From positions 1,674,001 through 1,738,000 of the forward strand of contig NZ_JAHSTY010000001.1 in the NCBI RefSeq assembly GCF_019145355.1: DNA of 64,000 bases, written 5' to 3'. Shown here in pieces: positions 1-9,718 of the stretch. The DNA is from Pseudomonas azadiae. GTDB lineage: Bacteria; Pseudomonadota; Gammaproteobacteria; Pseudomonadales; Pseudomonadaceae. A model generated the notes under the pieces. It searched no databases. It was not told the DNA's origin and worked only from the letters and a program-made list of their open reading frames with translations. The translations under genes and the position numbers were made by a program. Position 1 is the first letter of the stretch, and every line of letters starts with the position of its first letter.

Positions 1-146
1 TGGTGTTCAGCGTGCTGCTGTGGGGCCGCAACCGCCTCGGCTGGCGCGGACACAAGGCCATCCGCTGGACCCTGGCCGGCTTCTGCCTGCTGATGCTGGC
101 CTACTTCGGCAGCAAGCTGGTCCGCGAATACATCCTGCATATCTGA
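1..146 (+). CDS. C-terminal end of a YpjD/CcsA-like inner-membrane protein (partial)
   Basis: The window opens inside a reading frame (first full codon at position 3) that runs 48 codons to a TGA at 144-146. The visible tail has a basic loop (GRNRLGWRGHKAIRW) and then a hydrophobic helix (TLAGFCLLMLAYFGSKLV), ending in YILHI. This matches the end of the cytochrome c assembly-type protein (YpjD) that lies directly before the CorB-like gene in pseudomonads. The next gene starts 9 bases later, so the two are probably co-transcribed. The role of YpjD is not settled, and only the last membrane segment is seen here, so the call rests on this tail plus context. Confidence 0.6.
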   Translation, partial: VFSVLLWGRNRLGWRGHKAIRWTLAGFCLLMLAYFGSKLVREYILHI

Positions 147-155
147 CGAGCGGCG

Positions 156-1397
<1,242 letters not shown>

Positions 1398-1410
1398 ATC
1401 ACCTTGGTCA

Positions 1411-1500
1411 ATGTGGGAGCTGGCTTGCCTGCGATGCCAGCGACTCAGTCTTTCAGGTAAACCGAGGCGATCCTATCGCAGGCAAGCCAGCTCCCACATT
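1411..1500. repeat. Head-to-head REP-like palindromic repeat pair
   Basis: Two inverted copies of the pseudomonad repeat TGTGGGAGCTGGCTTGCCTG frame about 35 bases of unique sequence. The arms can pair into one long stem in RNA or form a cruciform in DNA. It lies between a gene end and the next promoter, the usual place for such pairs, and may protect the upstream mRNA 3' end. Confidence 0.85.
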
Positions 1501-1672
1501 GAACCGGTTTCAACTCAAGATCCCTGCCAGCCACTTGTTGTATCGCGACGCCCCTTCCTATAATCCCAGCGGCTGACCAAAGCCCCGCCCGACCGCGTGC
1601 TATCCGGCCCCATGGGTGTACGACCAATAATAATCCGCGTCCAAACGCGCAATGACCGTCAGGGATACCGCC

Positions 1673-2992
1673 ATGAGCACCACCTATAACGAGGCCGCGC
1701 CCGCTGCGCCCGAAGCCCCGACCAACTCGACGGCACGGGTCGCCACGGCGAGCATCGTCGGCACCGCCATCGAATTCTACGACTTCTACATCTACGCCAC
1801 GGCCGCTGCGCTGGTCATCGGCCCGGTGTTCTTCCCGCAATCGTCCGGCACCGCGCAGATGCTGGCGTCGTTCCTGACCTTCGGCATTGCCTTTATCGCC
1901 CGCCCACTGGGCTCTGCCCTGTTCGGCCACTTTGGCGACCGCATCGGGCGTAAATCCACGCTGGTGGCGTCCTTGCTGCTGATGGGCGTGTGCACCACGC
2001 TGATCGGTTTGCTGCCGGGGTATGACAGCATCGGCGCCTGGGCCCCGATCCTGCTGTGTGTGCTGCGTTTCGGCCAGGGCCTGGGCCTCGGCGGGGAATG
2101 GGGCGGCGCGGCGCTGCTGGCGACCGAGAATGCGCCCAAAGGCAAACGCGCCTGGTTCGGCATGTTCCCGCAGCTTGGACCTTCGATTGGCTTTTTGGCG
2201 GCCAACGGCTTGTTCCTGATCCTCGCCATGAGCCTGAACGACGAGCAATTTCGCAGTTGGGGCTGGCGCATTCCGTTCATCCTCAGCGCAGCGCTGGTGA
2301 TGGTTGGCCTGTATGCACGCCTGAAGTTGCATGAAACCCCGGTATTCGCCAACGCCGTCGCGAAAGAAGCGCCGGTGAAAGTGCCGCTGTTCGAGCTGTT
2401 CAGCCAACATTGGTTGCCGGTATTGCTCGGCGCCCTGTCGATGGTGGTGTGCTATGCACTGTTCTACATCACCACTGCATTTTCCCTGAGCTACGGCGTT
2501 TCCACCCTGGGCTACAGCCGCGAAACCTTCCTTGGCCTGCTGTGCTTTGCCGTGCTGTTCATGGGGCTGGCGACACCTCTGGCGGCCCTGGCCAGTGATC
2601 GCTGGGGACGCAGGCCGGTGCTGATCGTCGGTGCAGTCCTGGCGATTCTGTCGGGTTTCACCATGGAGCCGCTGCTGACCCACGGTTCGACCTGGGCCGT
2701 GGCGTTGTTCCTGGCGCTGGAGCTGTTCCTGATGGGCGTAACCTTCGCGCCGATGGGCGCCATGCTGCCGGAATTGTTCCCGACGCGCGTGCGTTATACC
2801 GGGGCTTCGGCGGCGTATAACCTGGGTGGAATCGTGGGGGCTTCAGCGGCACCGTTCTTCGCGACCAAGCTGGTGGCGATGGGTGGGCTGAGTTATGTCG
2901 GAGGGTATGTGTCGGCGGCAGCGTTGCTCAGCTTGATCGCGGTGCTGTGCCTGAAAGAGACGCGGGATAATGATTTGAACAAGGTCGCCTGA
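1673..2992 (+). CDS. MHS-family MFS metabolite:H+ symporter
   Basis: This 439-residue protein has twelve hydrophobic segments and clear metabolite:H+ symporter signatures. The first helix reads GTAIEFYDFYIYATAAALV. The loop 2-3 motif GHFGDRIGRKSTLV and the segment GLGLGGEWGGAALL are typical of the MHS (ProP/ShiA/KgtP) branch of the major facilitator superfamily, which takes up organic acids, betaines or aromatic compounds. The substrate cannot be told from sequence alone. The in-frame ATG at 1673 was chosen over 1652 because AGGGAT lies upstream of it and the protein then begins MSTTYNEAAP. It is transcribed alone, and a repeat pair lies between its end and the convergent purT. Confidence 0.88.
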   Translation: MSTTYNEAAPAAPEAPTNSTARVATASIVGTAIEFYDFYIYATAAALVIGPVFFPQSSGTAQMLASFLTFGIAFIARPLGSALFGHFGDRIGRKSTLVASLLLMGVCTTLIGLLPGYDSIGAWAPILLCVLRFGQGLGLGGEWGGAALLATENAPKGKRAWFGMFPQLGPSIGFLAANGLFLILAMSLNDEQFRSWGWRIPFILSAALVMVGLYARLKLHETPVFANAVAKEAPVKVPLFELFSQHWLPVLLGALSMVVCYALFYITTAFSLSYGVSTLGYSRETFLGLLCFAVLFMGLATPLAALASDRWGRRPVLIVGAVLAILSGFTMEPLLTHGSTWAVALFLALELFLMGVTFAPMGAMLPELFPTRVRYTGASAAYNLGGIVGASAAPFFATKLVAMGGLSYVGGYVSAAALLSLIAVLCLKETRDNDLNKVA

Positions 2993-3001
2993 TAGATCGC
3001 C

Positions 3002-3090
3002 TTCGCGAGCAAGCTCCCACATTTGATCGGGTTCACACATTTTGATTTGTGAACCCATTCAAGTGTGGGAGCCGGGCTTGCCCGCGATGG
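3002..3090. repeat. REP-like repeat pair, one arm shortened
   Basis: The left arm (TTCGCGAGCAAGCTCCCAC) lacks a few central bases of the usual repeat, while the right arm (GTGGGAGCCGGGCTTGCCC) is full length. An inner inverted repeat (GGGTTCACA / TGTGAACCC) sits between them. It fills the gap between the convergent MFS and purT genes and may act as a shared 3' end. Confidence 0.8.
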
Positions 3091-3102
3091 GCGCGACGCG
3101 GT

Positions 3103-4284
3103 TTAGAGCTCTACTACGACGGCCTTCGAAGCACGGGTAGCCTTGGCCCGCGCCGCTTCAATCGACTCATCCCGCGCCAACGCCACCCCCATCCGACGCT
3201 GACCATTCACTTCAGGCTTGCCAAACAGCCGCAACGCCGTGTCCGGCTCGCTCAACGCCGCGCCGAGGTTGGCGAACGCGGTCTGGGTCGACTGCCCTTC
3301 CACCAGAATCACCGCCGAAGCCGAAGGCCCGAACTGGCGGATCAATGGGATCGGCAGGCCGAGAATCGCGCGCGCGTGCAGCGCAAACTGCGACAAGTCC
3401 TGGGAAATCAAAGTCACCAGGCCCGTGTCGTGCGGGCGCGGCGACACTTCGCTGAACCACACCTGGTCACCCTTGATGAACAACTCCACGCCAAACAATC
3501 CACGACCGCCCAGGGCCTCGGTCACCGCTTTGGCGACGCGCTCGGACTCGGCCAGGGCCACCGGGCTCATGGCCTGTGGCTGCCAGGATTCCTGGTAGTC
3601 GCCCTTTTCCTGACGATGGCCAACCGGCGCGCAGAAGGTGGTGCCGCCAATGTGGCGCACGGTGAGCAGGGTGATTTCGTAGTCGAAATCGATAAAGCCT
3701 TCGATGATCACCCGGCCTTTACCGGCACGCCCGCCTTCCTGGGCGTAATCCCAGGCCGTTTGCACGTCGTCAACGCTGCGCAGCAGGCTCTGGCCTTTGC
3801 CCGACGAACTCATCACCGGCTTGACCACACACGGGAAGCCCAGGTCCTGCACGGCCTTGCTGTAGTCTTCGAAGGTGTCGGCGAAGTGGTACGGCGACGT
3901 CGGCAGGTCCAGCTCTTCGGCGGCCAGGCGACGGATGCCTTCGCGGTTCATGGTCAGCGAGGTGGCGCGCGCGGTCGGGATCACGGTGAAGCCTTCGGCT
4001 TCCAGCTCGACCAGCGTGGCAGTGGCGATGGCTTCGATTTCCGGCACGATGAAGTGCGGTTTCTCCGCTTCGATCACCGCACGCAGCGCGGCACCGTCAA
4101 GCATGTTGATCACATGACTGCGGTGCGCCACCTGCATGGCCGGCGCGTTGGCGTAGCGATCCACGGCAATCACTTCAACGCCCAGGCGTTGCAGTTCGAT
4201 TACCACTTCCTTGCCCAGCTCACCGCAGCCACACAGCAAAACGCGGGTCGCGGTTGGCGACAATGGAGTTCCGATTCGGGTCAT
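3103..4284 (-). CDS. purT: Formate-dependent phosphoribosylglycinamide formyltransferase (GAR transformylase 2)
   Basis: PurT makes formyl-GAR from GAR, formate and ATP, the third step of purine synthesis, as a folate-independent alternative to PurN. The 393-residue protein is full length for the family. An N-terminal dinucleotide-like start ([21 protein letters not shown]) is followed by an ATP-grasp core with [16 protein letters not shown] and the metal-site segment [18 protein letters not shown]. The C-terminus carries the family's MGVALA segment. It is transcribed alone, with a repeat pair after its stop. Two other purine genes in this window (purL and guaBA) are separate transcription units. 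Confidence 0.96.
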   Translation of the reverse strand: MTRIGTPLSPTATRVLLCGCGELGKEVVIELQRLGVEVIAVDRYANAPAMQVAHRSHVINMLDGAALRAVIEAEKPHFIVPEIEAIATATLVELEAEGFTVIPTARATSLTMNREGIRRLAAEELDLPTSPYHFADTFEDYSKAVQDLGFPCVVKPVMSSSGKGQSLLRSVDDVQTAWDYAQEGGRAGKGRVIIEGFIDFDYEITLLTVRHIGGTTFCAPVGHRQEKGDYQESWQPQAMSPVALAESERVAKAVTEALGGRGLFGVELFIKGDQVWFSEVSPRPHDTGLVTLISQDLSQFALHARAILGLPIPLIRQFGPSASAVILVEGQSTQTAFANLGAALSEPDTALRLFGKPEVNGQRRMGVALARDESIEAARAKATRASKAVVVEL

Positions 4285-4353
4285 CTCAGGTCCTCAGGGG
4301 AGCGGATCATGGGGAGAAAGGCCGGCATTTTACATGAACTGCAAGAATTGGCC

Positions 4354-4821
4354 TCAGTTGGCGACGGTCCGCCTGCGGATGCGCCAGGCCATGATCAGCC
4401 ACACAGCCGTGACCCCGGCGAACTTCGACGCCAGGGCAGTGCCCACCACCGCCGGCGTCAGCGCGCCAATCAGGCCGAAGAAGATGAAGGTATCGAGGGG
4501 GATGCTCAGCGCCGAACTTATCCACAGGCGATCGTGGAGCGGGCGCTTGGTGATGCTGAACACCAGCCAGTCGATGCACTCGGACACCGCGAACGCCGTG
4601 GCGCTGGCCAGCGCGATGGACGGGTCGGAGGTGATATACGACAGCACCAGCGCGGCCAGCATGGCGATGATCGCGCCGTGGCCGAAGCGGGTTTGCACCA
4701 TGTCGCGCAGGATAAACACCAGGCCGCCCCAGGCGGACCAGATCACGTCCAGGTGCGGGGCGGTGGAAAAGGCGAAGTTGATCAGCACGACGCTGCTGAT
4801 GTAGGCGATCAGGAAGAGCAT
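4354..4821 (-). CDS. VUT-family membrane protein (possible queuosine-precursor-type transporter)
   Basis: This is a 155-residue, very hydrophobic protein with about five membrane segments. The pattern LDVIWSAWGGLVFILRDMVQ, then a Ser/Ala-rich helix (ALASATAFAVSECIDWLVF) and a short basic tail, resembles the VUT/YhhQ group, which imports preQ0/preQ1 for queuosine synthesis. It is shorter than E. coli YhhQ, so the substrate is uncertain. The start at 4821 gives the hydrophobic N-terminus MLFLIAYISSVVLINF. Upstream in-frame codons come from the REP-like repeat. It lies head-to-tail after purT in the minus direction, with about 70 bases between them. Confidence 0.75.
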   Translation of the reverse strand: MLFLIAYISSVVLINFAFSTAPHLDVIWSAWGGLVFILRDMVQTRFGHGAIIAMLAALVLSYITSDPSIALASATAFAVSECIDWLVFSITKRPLHDRLWISSALSIPLDTFIFFGLIGALTPAVVGTALASKFAGVTAVWLIMAWRIRRRTVAN

Positions 4822-4891
4822 GGGGGATGGACCTGTGGGTAATGCCGCACAGGGTACTTCACAATCAGAAATATGTCGTCTGGGAGGGCCC

Positions 4892-4974
4892 CTTCGCGAG
4901 CAAGCCCGCTCCCACATTTTGACCGTATTCCAACAGGTTAAACGCGGTCGAATGGGAGCGGGCTTGCTCGCGAA
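4892..4974. repeat. REP-like repeat pair
   Basis: Arms TTCGCGAGCAAGCCCGCTCC and its inverted copy are separated by about 32 bases. It lies between the VUT gene and the DUF1289 gene, both on the minus strand. Confidence 0.85.
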
Positions 4975-4983
4975 AGCGGTCTA

Positions 4984-5199
4984 TCAGCCGCCAGATTTCC
5001 CGGAAACCATAAACACCATCCCTCCCGCCACCGCCCGCTCCTGACACAACCCCAACACCACCCAGCGCTCGGCATTGTCCATGCGGCTCCAGCGCGTAAT
5101 CTCGTCCACTGTGCGCTGGCAACCGGTGCAGATATCGTCATCGTCCAGCGCGCAGATGCTCACACAGGGCGAAGCGACAGGACGCTCAACCGCCGTCAT
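4984..5199 (-). CDS. DUF1289 family Cys-rich small protein
   Basis: This 71-residue protein has the DUF1289 cysteine pattern: [20 protein letters not shown] near the N-terminus and a later conserved Trp-containing segment (RWVVLGLC). The spaced cysteines suggest a bound metal or Fe-S cluster, but no function is established. Its ATG overlaps the TGA of the upstream carbonic-anhydrase-like gene (ATGA, 5196-5199), so the two are translationally coupled and expressed together. Confidence 0.85.
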   Translation of the reverse strand: MTAVERPVASPCVSICALDDDDICTGCQRTVDEITRWSRMDNAERWVVLGLCQERAVAGGMVFMVSGKSGG

Positions 5200-5720
5200 T
5201 CTTCCTGCTCAACCAGGTCCCGCGCATACCGCTGCGCGTTATGCACATAGTGCGCGGCGCTGGCCTCAAGCATGCGCTTCTGCGCGTCGGTCAGTTCACG
5301 CACCACCTTGCCCGGCGAGCCCATCACCAGCGAACCATCGGGGATTTCCTTGCCTTCGCCGATCAGCGAATTGGCGCCGATGATGCAATGTTTACCGATC
5401 TTCGCGCCGTTGAGGATCACCGCATTGATGCCGATCAGGCTGTAATCGCCCACCGTGCACCCATGCAACATGGCGTTATGGCCAATGGTCACGCCAGTGC
5501 CCAGGGTCAGCGGGTAACCCATGTCGGTGTGCATGACGCTGCCGTCCTGCACGTTGCTGTTCTTGCCGATCAGGATCAGTTCGTTGTCGCCACGCAATAC
5601 CGCGTTGAACCAGACATTGGCGCCCTCTTCCAGCTTGACCTTGCCCACCAGCGTGGCATTGGGAGCCACCCAGCTGTGCGGATGAGTCTCGACGCGGGCG
5701 TCGCCCAGGCGGTATTTCAT
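5196..5720 (-). CDS. Gamma-carbonic anhydrase family protein
   Basis: This 174-residue left-handed beta-helix protein is built of hexapeptide repeats (for example TLVGKV, NVWFNA, VTIGHN). The three histidines that bind the metal in gamma-carbonic anhydrases are present: His64 (SVMHTD) and His81 and His86 (GHNAMLHG). Family members such as YrdA and PaaY bind zinc; many have weak or no carbonic anhydrase activity, and some act on CoA thioesters. The start at 5720 is preferred to an upstream ATG at 5744 because GAGGGA precedes it. The stop overlaps the start of the DUF1289 gene. Confidence 0.9.
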   Translation of the reverse strand: MKYRLGDARVETHPHSWVAPNATLVGKVKLEEGANVWFNAVLRGDNELILIGKNSNVQDGSVMHTDMGYPLTLGTGVTIGHNAMLHGCTVGDYSLIGINAVILNGAKIGKHCIIGANSLIGEGKEIPDGSLVMGSPGKVVRELTDAQKRMLEASAAHYVHNAQRYARDLVEQEE

Positions 5721-5756
5721 GCTGTTCCCTCGCGGCGTTGCCATCCAAACGATGGC

Positions 5757-6359
5757 TCAGGTATTGATGAAGCTCTTGGGTGGCTGGTGCAGGCTGATGT
5801 TGGCGTCGTCATAGAGCAAGTTGATCAGCTCGACGATCATGATCGCCGTCAGCCCCCAGATCTTGTATTCGCCGAACCGATAGCTGGGCACGTACCAACT
5901 GCGGCCCTGGTAATCGATGCGGTGGGTATGTTCGCGCGGGTCCTGTCGGAAAAAGTCCAGGGGCACGCTGAAAACGGCGGCGATCTCGGCATCGTTGGCC
6001 AGGTATTCGACGTAATCGGGGATAACGCCGACGTAGGGCGTCACCCGAATGCCGTGCAGGGAGATCAAAGGGCTCAATGGGCCGATCACCTCGACCAGCC
6101 CGGGTGGCAGGCCGATTTCTTCTTCGGCTTCACGCAAGGCGGTGAAGATCAGGTCCGGGTCTTCAGGGTCGCGGCGCCCGCCGGGAAAGGCCACTTCGCC
6201 ACCATGGGTCGACAGGCCGCTGGCGCGCAGGGTCAGGATCAGCTCAGGTTCGTCACTGCGGGTAATCGGCACCAGCACCGCAGCCTCGGGGAAACGTCCA
6301 TCGGTTTCCAGCGTGTGGGGGGTGTGATTGCTTACCCGGCGAAGTAGCTCGTCCAGCAT
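5757..6359 (-). CDS. CoA pyrophosphatase, Nudix family (NudL-like)
   Basis: This 200-residue Nudix hydrolase is predicted to cleave CoA to phosphopantetheine and 3',5'-ADP. The Nudix box begins at about residue 60 (GGRRDPEDPDLIFTALREAE) and ends in EEIGL. The CoA-type signature LSTHGGEVAFPGGR directly precedes it and separates this family from other Nudix enzymes. It lies 36 bases upstream of the carbonic-anhydrase-like gene in the same direction and may share its transcript. It diverges from the zinc-ribbon Nudix gene at 6506. Confidence 0.92.
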   Translation of the reverse strand: MLDELLRRVSNHTPHTLETDGRFPEAAVLVPITRSDEPELILTLRASGLSTHGGEVAFPGGRRDPEDPDLIFTALREAEEEIGLPPGLVEVIGPLSPLISLHGIRVTPYVGVIPDYVEYLANDAEIAAVFSVPLDFFRQDPREHTHRIDYQGRSWYVPSYRFGEYKIWGLTAIMIVELINLLYDDANISLHQPPKSFINT

Positions 6360-6505
6360 GAGTCATCTCGGTCTGTTGGCTACCTTGCATCATGCACCAA
6401 AGCGGGCGGGTGCCCAAGCCCAAAACCCACCTGGTGTCGCTAAACGACAACTTGCAGCGCCTTGCCCGTCACGCCAAGATAGACGCACTTTCCAGGAACC
6501 CCAGC

Positions 6506-7054
6506 ATGAATTTCTGCAGCCAGTGCGGTAAACCGGTTACCCAGCGCATTCCCGAAGGCGACGGCCGTCTGCGCTTTGTGTGTGATCACTGTTCGACCAT
6601 CCACTATCAGAACCCCAATATCGTCGCCGGCACCGTTCCGGTGTGGGACGGTAAAGTGCTGCTGTGCCGCCGCGCCATCGAGCCGCGCCTGGGCTACTGG
6701 ACCTTGCCCGCAGGCTTTATGGAAAACGGCGAGACCGTCGAACAGGCCGCCCTGCGCGAAACCCTGGAAGAAGCCTGCGCCCGCGTGCACAACCTGAACA
6801 TCTACACCTTGATCGACGTGCCGCATATCAACCAAGTGCATATCTTCTACCGCGCCGACCTGCTCGATCTGGACTTTGCCGCCGGCATAGAAAGCCTTGA
6901 GGTGAAGCTGTTCGATGAAGCCGACATCCCTTGGTCCGAACTGGCTTTCCGCACGGTCGGGCGTACGCTGGAATACTTTTTCGCTGACCGCAGGCTCAAG
7001 TCCTTTCCGGTGCGCAGCGAGGCCGTGCCGCCGCTGGGCAAGCCCACCCCATGA
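6506..7054 (+). CDS. Nudix hydrolase with N-terminal zinc ribbon
   Basis: This 182-residue protein begins with a four-cysteine zinc ribbon (Cys4, Cys7, Cys26, Cys29). The Nudix fold follows, with the box starting at about residue 70 (GFMENGETVEQAALRETLEE). The arrangement resembles NudC/ADP-ribose-type pyrophosphatases but lacks the long N-terminal half of NudC, so the substrate is open. The start at 6506 follows CCAGGAACC at a good distance; upstream ATGs give only low-complexity sequence. Its stop overlaps the ATG of the next gene (ATGA, 7051-7054). Confidence 0.88.
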   Translation: MNFCSQCGKPVTQRIPEGDGRLRFVCDHCSTIHYQNPNIVAGTVPVWDGKVLLCRRAIEPRLGYWTLPAGFMENGETVEQAALRETLEEACARVHNLNIYTLIDVPHINQVHIFYRADLLDLDFAAGIESLEVKLFDEADIPWSELAFRTVGRTLEYFFADRRLKSFPVRSEAVPPLGKPTP

Positions 7055-7578
7055 CACCACGGATACCGCCTTCAATGCGTTGGTTGCTCGCCCTGCTTTG
7101 CCTCTCGTTCGCCACGCTGGCCCCAGCCTCCACCGTGCAGACCCTGGGCGGCCTACCTGTCGAAAAAGTCCTGGTGCTCAAGTCCGCTCATCAACTTCAG
7201 TTGATCAACGACGGCAAGCCCATCAAGACCTATCGCATCTCCCTGGGCAAGAACCCCAAGGGCCACAAGCTGATCGAAGGCGACCGCCGCACACCGGAAG
7301 GTTTCTACTGGATCGATTGGCGCAAGACCAGCGACCGTTTCAACCTGTCCATGCACATTTCCTACCCCAACATCAGCGATGCCGCCCGCGCCCGCCGCGA
7401 AGGCGTAAAGCCCGGCAGCATGATCATGATCCACGGCACCCCCGACACCGAAGATTACCCGGAACAGTGGTTCCACACCCTGGACTGGACCGACGGCTGC
7501 ATCGGCATGCGCAACGTGGACATGCGCGAAGTCTGGAACCTGGTCAAAGACGGCACCCTCATCGAGATTCGTCCGTAA
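7051..7578 (+). CDS. YkuD-type L,D-transpeptidase, exported
   Basis: The 175-residue protein has a signal peptide (hydrophobic about 10-24, then APAS). It also has a YkuD domain with the catalytic pair: His128 in MIHGTPD and Cys150 in the motif TDGCIGM. Such enzymes form 3-3 peptidoglycan cross-links or attach proteins to the wall in the periplasm; family members of this short form are often named ErfK/YbiS-like. The start overlaps the preceding Nudix stop by four bases, which suggests coupled translation; MRWLL at 7075 is an alternative start. Confidence 0.9.
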   Translation: MTPRIPPSMRWLLALLCLSFATLAPASTVQTLGGLPVEKVLVLKSAHQLQLINDGKPIKTYRISLGKNPKGHKLIEGDRRTPEGFYWIDWRKTSDRFNLSMHISYPNISDAARARREGVKPGSMIMIHGTPDTEDYPEQWFHTLDWTDGCIGMRNVDMREVWNLVKDGTLIEIRP

Positions 7579-7694
7579 TCTCGTGCCGTTCGTAAAATAA
7601 TTCGAAAATATTTGCTGCCCCGCCCAGCGCCCGCCGGTGAATACCAGTTCACTGCGCTGAGCTGCGCAGTTCTGCGCGCAACAAAGACCTCTCT

Positions 7695-7789
7695 AATACC
7701 ACTTGACACCAGGCCCCAATAAGGCGCCCTGAAACCATCGCCCGCACCGTTTTGGCTGCATTGACATGGTATTTAAGTGGTATTAATTT
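7695..7789 (+). promoter_or_regulatory. nag operon promoter with likely NagR operator sites
   Basis: TTGACA (7761-7766) and TAATTT (7784-7789) are spaced by 17 bases, as a sigma-70 promoter. The core holds TGGTATT twice (7767-7773 and 7778-7784), one helical turn apart. AAGTGGTATT (7775-7784) is repeated in inverted form as AATACCACTT at 7695-7704, about 80 bases upstream. GntR/HutC regulators of amino-sugar genes bind TGGT-AT/AT-ACCA type sites, so this fits autoregulation by NagR through two distant sites. The operator role is inferred. Confidence 0.6.
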
Positions 7790-7841
7790 CCGGCCATTAC
7801 CGGGCGACAACACTCCAATAACCGCATCGGAAACCTGACAG

Positions 7842-8600
7842 ATGAACCCCATCCTGGCCCTGCGCCCCGACGACAAGCAATCCACGCCGCTGTACCTGCA
7901 GTTGGCGCGCAAACTGGAAGTGGCGATCCATGCCGGCCAGTGGACGTCCGAGCAGGCCCTGCCGTCGGAACGCGTCCTGAGCGAGCAACTGGGCATCTCG
8001 CGCGTCACCGCGCGCAAGGCGCTGGAAGTGTTGTTTACCCAAGGGCTGATCCGCCGCAATCAAGGCTCCGGCACCTATATTTCGCCACGCCTGGAACAGC
8101 CGCTGTCGCGCCTGTCGGGGTTCAGCGAAATGCTGCGGCTCAAGGGCTTTGTGCCCAGCTCTCACTGGCTGGAGCGGGAAATCACCCAGCCGACCCACGA
8201 AGAACTGATTCGCCTGGGGCTCTCGCCCGCCGACAAAGTGGCGCGGCTCAAGCGCTTGCGTAAGGCCGATGACACGGTGATGGCGATTGAAATGAGCACC
8301 CTGCCCGCCTCGGTGCTGCCGCATCCGCAAGCCATCGGCAATTCGCTGTACGAATACCTCGAAGGCATCGGCAAACCCGTGGTGCGTGCCTTGCAGCATA
8401 TCCAGGCGATCAATGCCTCGGATGAGTTCGCCAAGCTGGTGGGCATCGCTCCCGGCACCGCCATGCTGCTGATGACCCGCGTGGGCTACACCGCCGACAA
8501 CACGCCAATCGAAATCACCGACACCTACTGCCGCAACGACTACTACGACTTCGTCGCAGAGCTGCGCCGCCACGATTATTCCGCTGAACTGCGCCTCTAG
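7842..8600 (+). CDS. nagR: GntR-family (HutC/UTRA) repressor of GlcNAc use
   Basis: This 252-residue regulator has an N-terminal winged helix (about 15-80; ALPSERVLSEQLGISRVTAR, and RNQGSGTYIS at the wing). A UTRA effector domain follows (about 95-240; ending DTYCRNDYYDFVAELRR). Members of this subfamily (NagR, DasR) bind phosphorylated amino sugars such as GlcN-6-P and then release DNA. It is the first gene of the nag operon and is followed by nagA after 11 bases, so it probably represses its own promoter through the AAGTGGTATT sites upstream. Confidence 0.9.
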   Translation: MNPILALRPDDKQSTPLYLQLARKLEVAIHAGQWTSEQALPSERVLSEQLGISRVTARKALEVLFTQGLIRRNQGSGTYISPRLEQPLSRLSGFSEMLRLKGFVPSSHWLEREITQPTHEELIRLGLSPADKVARLKRLRKADDTVMAIEMSTLPASVLPHPQAIGNSLYEYLEGIGKPVVRALQHIQAINASDEFAKLVGIAPGTAMLLMTRVGYTADNTPIEITDTYCRNDYYDFVAELRRHDYSAELRL

Positions 8601-8611
8601 AGAACTGCCCC

Positions 8612-9718
8612 ATGTCCGAAGACAACATCCTCACGCCCAGCGGCTGGATTCGCGGCCGCCTGGTGCATGAGCACGGCAAGGTGACCGCCATTGAAGGCAC
8701 GCCGTGCGACCCGGCTGAAAACGATCTGCCCTACCTGCTGCCGGGCTTTATCGACCTGCATGTGCATGGTGGTGGCGGCAAGGACATCATGGAAGGTTTG
8801 GATGCCTTCGAAACGATTACCCGCACCCATGTGCGTTTTGGTACGACGTCGCTGTTGGCCACCACCATGACAGCGCCGGTCGACGAGATCACCCGCGTAC
8901 TCGGCCAGCTCGGCAGCTTTTGCGAACAACGTCCTACAGGCAGCGCCCGGGTACTCGGCGTGCACCTGGAAGGGCCTTACATCAATCCCGGAAAACTCGG
9001 CGCCCAACCCAACTTCGCCCACACCGCCTTGATGGCCGAAGTGGAAGCCTACCTGCGCCTGGCGCCGATCCGCGTCATTACCATCGCCCCGGAAATCGCC
9101 GGCCACGATGCGCTGATCCGCGCCCTCAGCGAACGCGGCGTGCGCATGCAGATCGGCCACACCCTGGGCAGCTATGAAGAAGGCGTCGCCGCCCTCGCCG
9201 CCGGTGCCACCAGCTTTACGCATTTGTACAACGCCATGAGCCCGCTGCATCACCGCGAGCCGGGCATCGTCGGCGCCGCGCTGGCCCATGCCAAATACGC
9301 CGAATTGATCCCGGACTTGCTCCACGTACACCCCGGCGCCATGCGCGTGGCGCTGCGCGCGATCCCGTGCCTGTATTGCGTCACCGACTCCACCGCCGCC
9401 GCCGGCATGCCCGATGGCGAATACAAGCTGGGCAGCCACACCGTGACCAAATGCCTGGGCGGCGTACGCCTGGCTGACGGCACCCTGGCCGGCAGCACCC
9501 TGACCATGGACCAAGCGCTGCGCAACCTGGTGAAGATCGGCCTGCCGATCAGCGAAGCCTCACAACGCCTGTCGCAATTTCCCGCCGACTACCTGGGCCT
9601 GGAAGAACGCGGCCGCCTGCAACCCGGCAGCTTTGCCGACTGCGTGCGCCTGGACCGCTCCCTGACACTCACCGACGTCATGGTCGAAGGAGAAACCATT
9701 GAGTTCAAGAATGCTTGA
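8612..9718 (+). CDS. nagA: N-acetylglucosamine-6-phosphate deacetylase
   Basis: The 368-residue amidohydrolase converts GlcNAc-6-P to GlcN-6-P and acetate in the cytoplasm. Family motifs are clear: the metal-binding start GFIDLHVHGGGGKD; VHLEGPYINPGKLGA with the metal-site Glu; QIGHTLGSYEE and FTHLYNAMSPLHHREPG with the substrate and metal histidines; and the catalytic Asp in YCVTDSTAAAG. It sits between nagR and the deaminase-like gene, and its last 20 bases overlap that gene. Confidence 0.95.
   Translation: MSEDNILTPSGWIRGRLVHEHGKVTAIEGTPCDPAENDLPYLLPGFIDLHVHGGGGKDIMEGLDAFETITRTHVRFGTTSLLATTMTAPVDEITRVLGQLGSFCEQRPTGSARVLGVHLEGPYINPGKLGAQPNFAHTALMAEVEAYLRLAPIRVITIAPEIAGHDALIRALSERGVRMQIGHTLGSYEEGVAALAAGATSFTHLYNAMSPLHHREPGIVGAALAHAKYAELIPDLLHVHPGAMRVALRAIPCLYCVTDSTAAAGMPDGEYKLGSHTVTKCLGGVRLADGTLAGSTLTMDQALRNLVKIGLPISEASQRLSQFPADYLGLEERGRLQPGSFADCVRLDRSLTLTDVMVEGETIEFKNA
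9687..9701 (+). promoter_or_regulatory. Strong Shine-Dalgarno fixing a TTG start
   Basis: AAGGAGA (9687-9693) is a near-perfect ribosome site, five bases ahead of TTG (9699-9701), inside the end of nagA. This spacing favours TTG over the in-frame ATG at 9711. Confidence 0.75.

Noticed and set aside
3049..4842. 597-codon plus-strand frame over purT and the VUT gene
   Set aside because: Antisense shadow; the peptide is rich in His, Arg and Gln and has no known motif.
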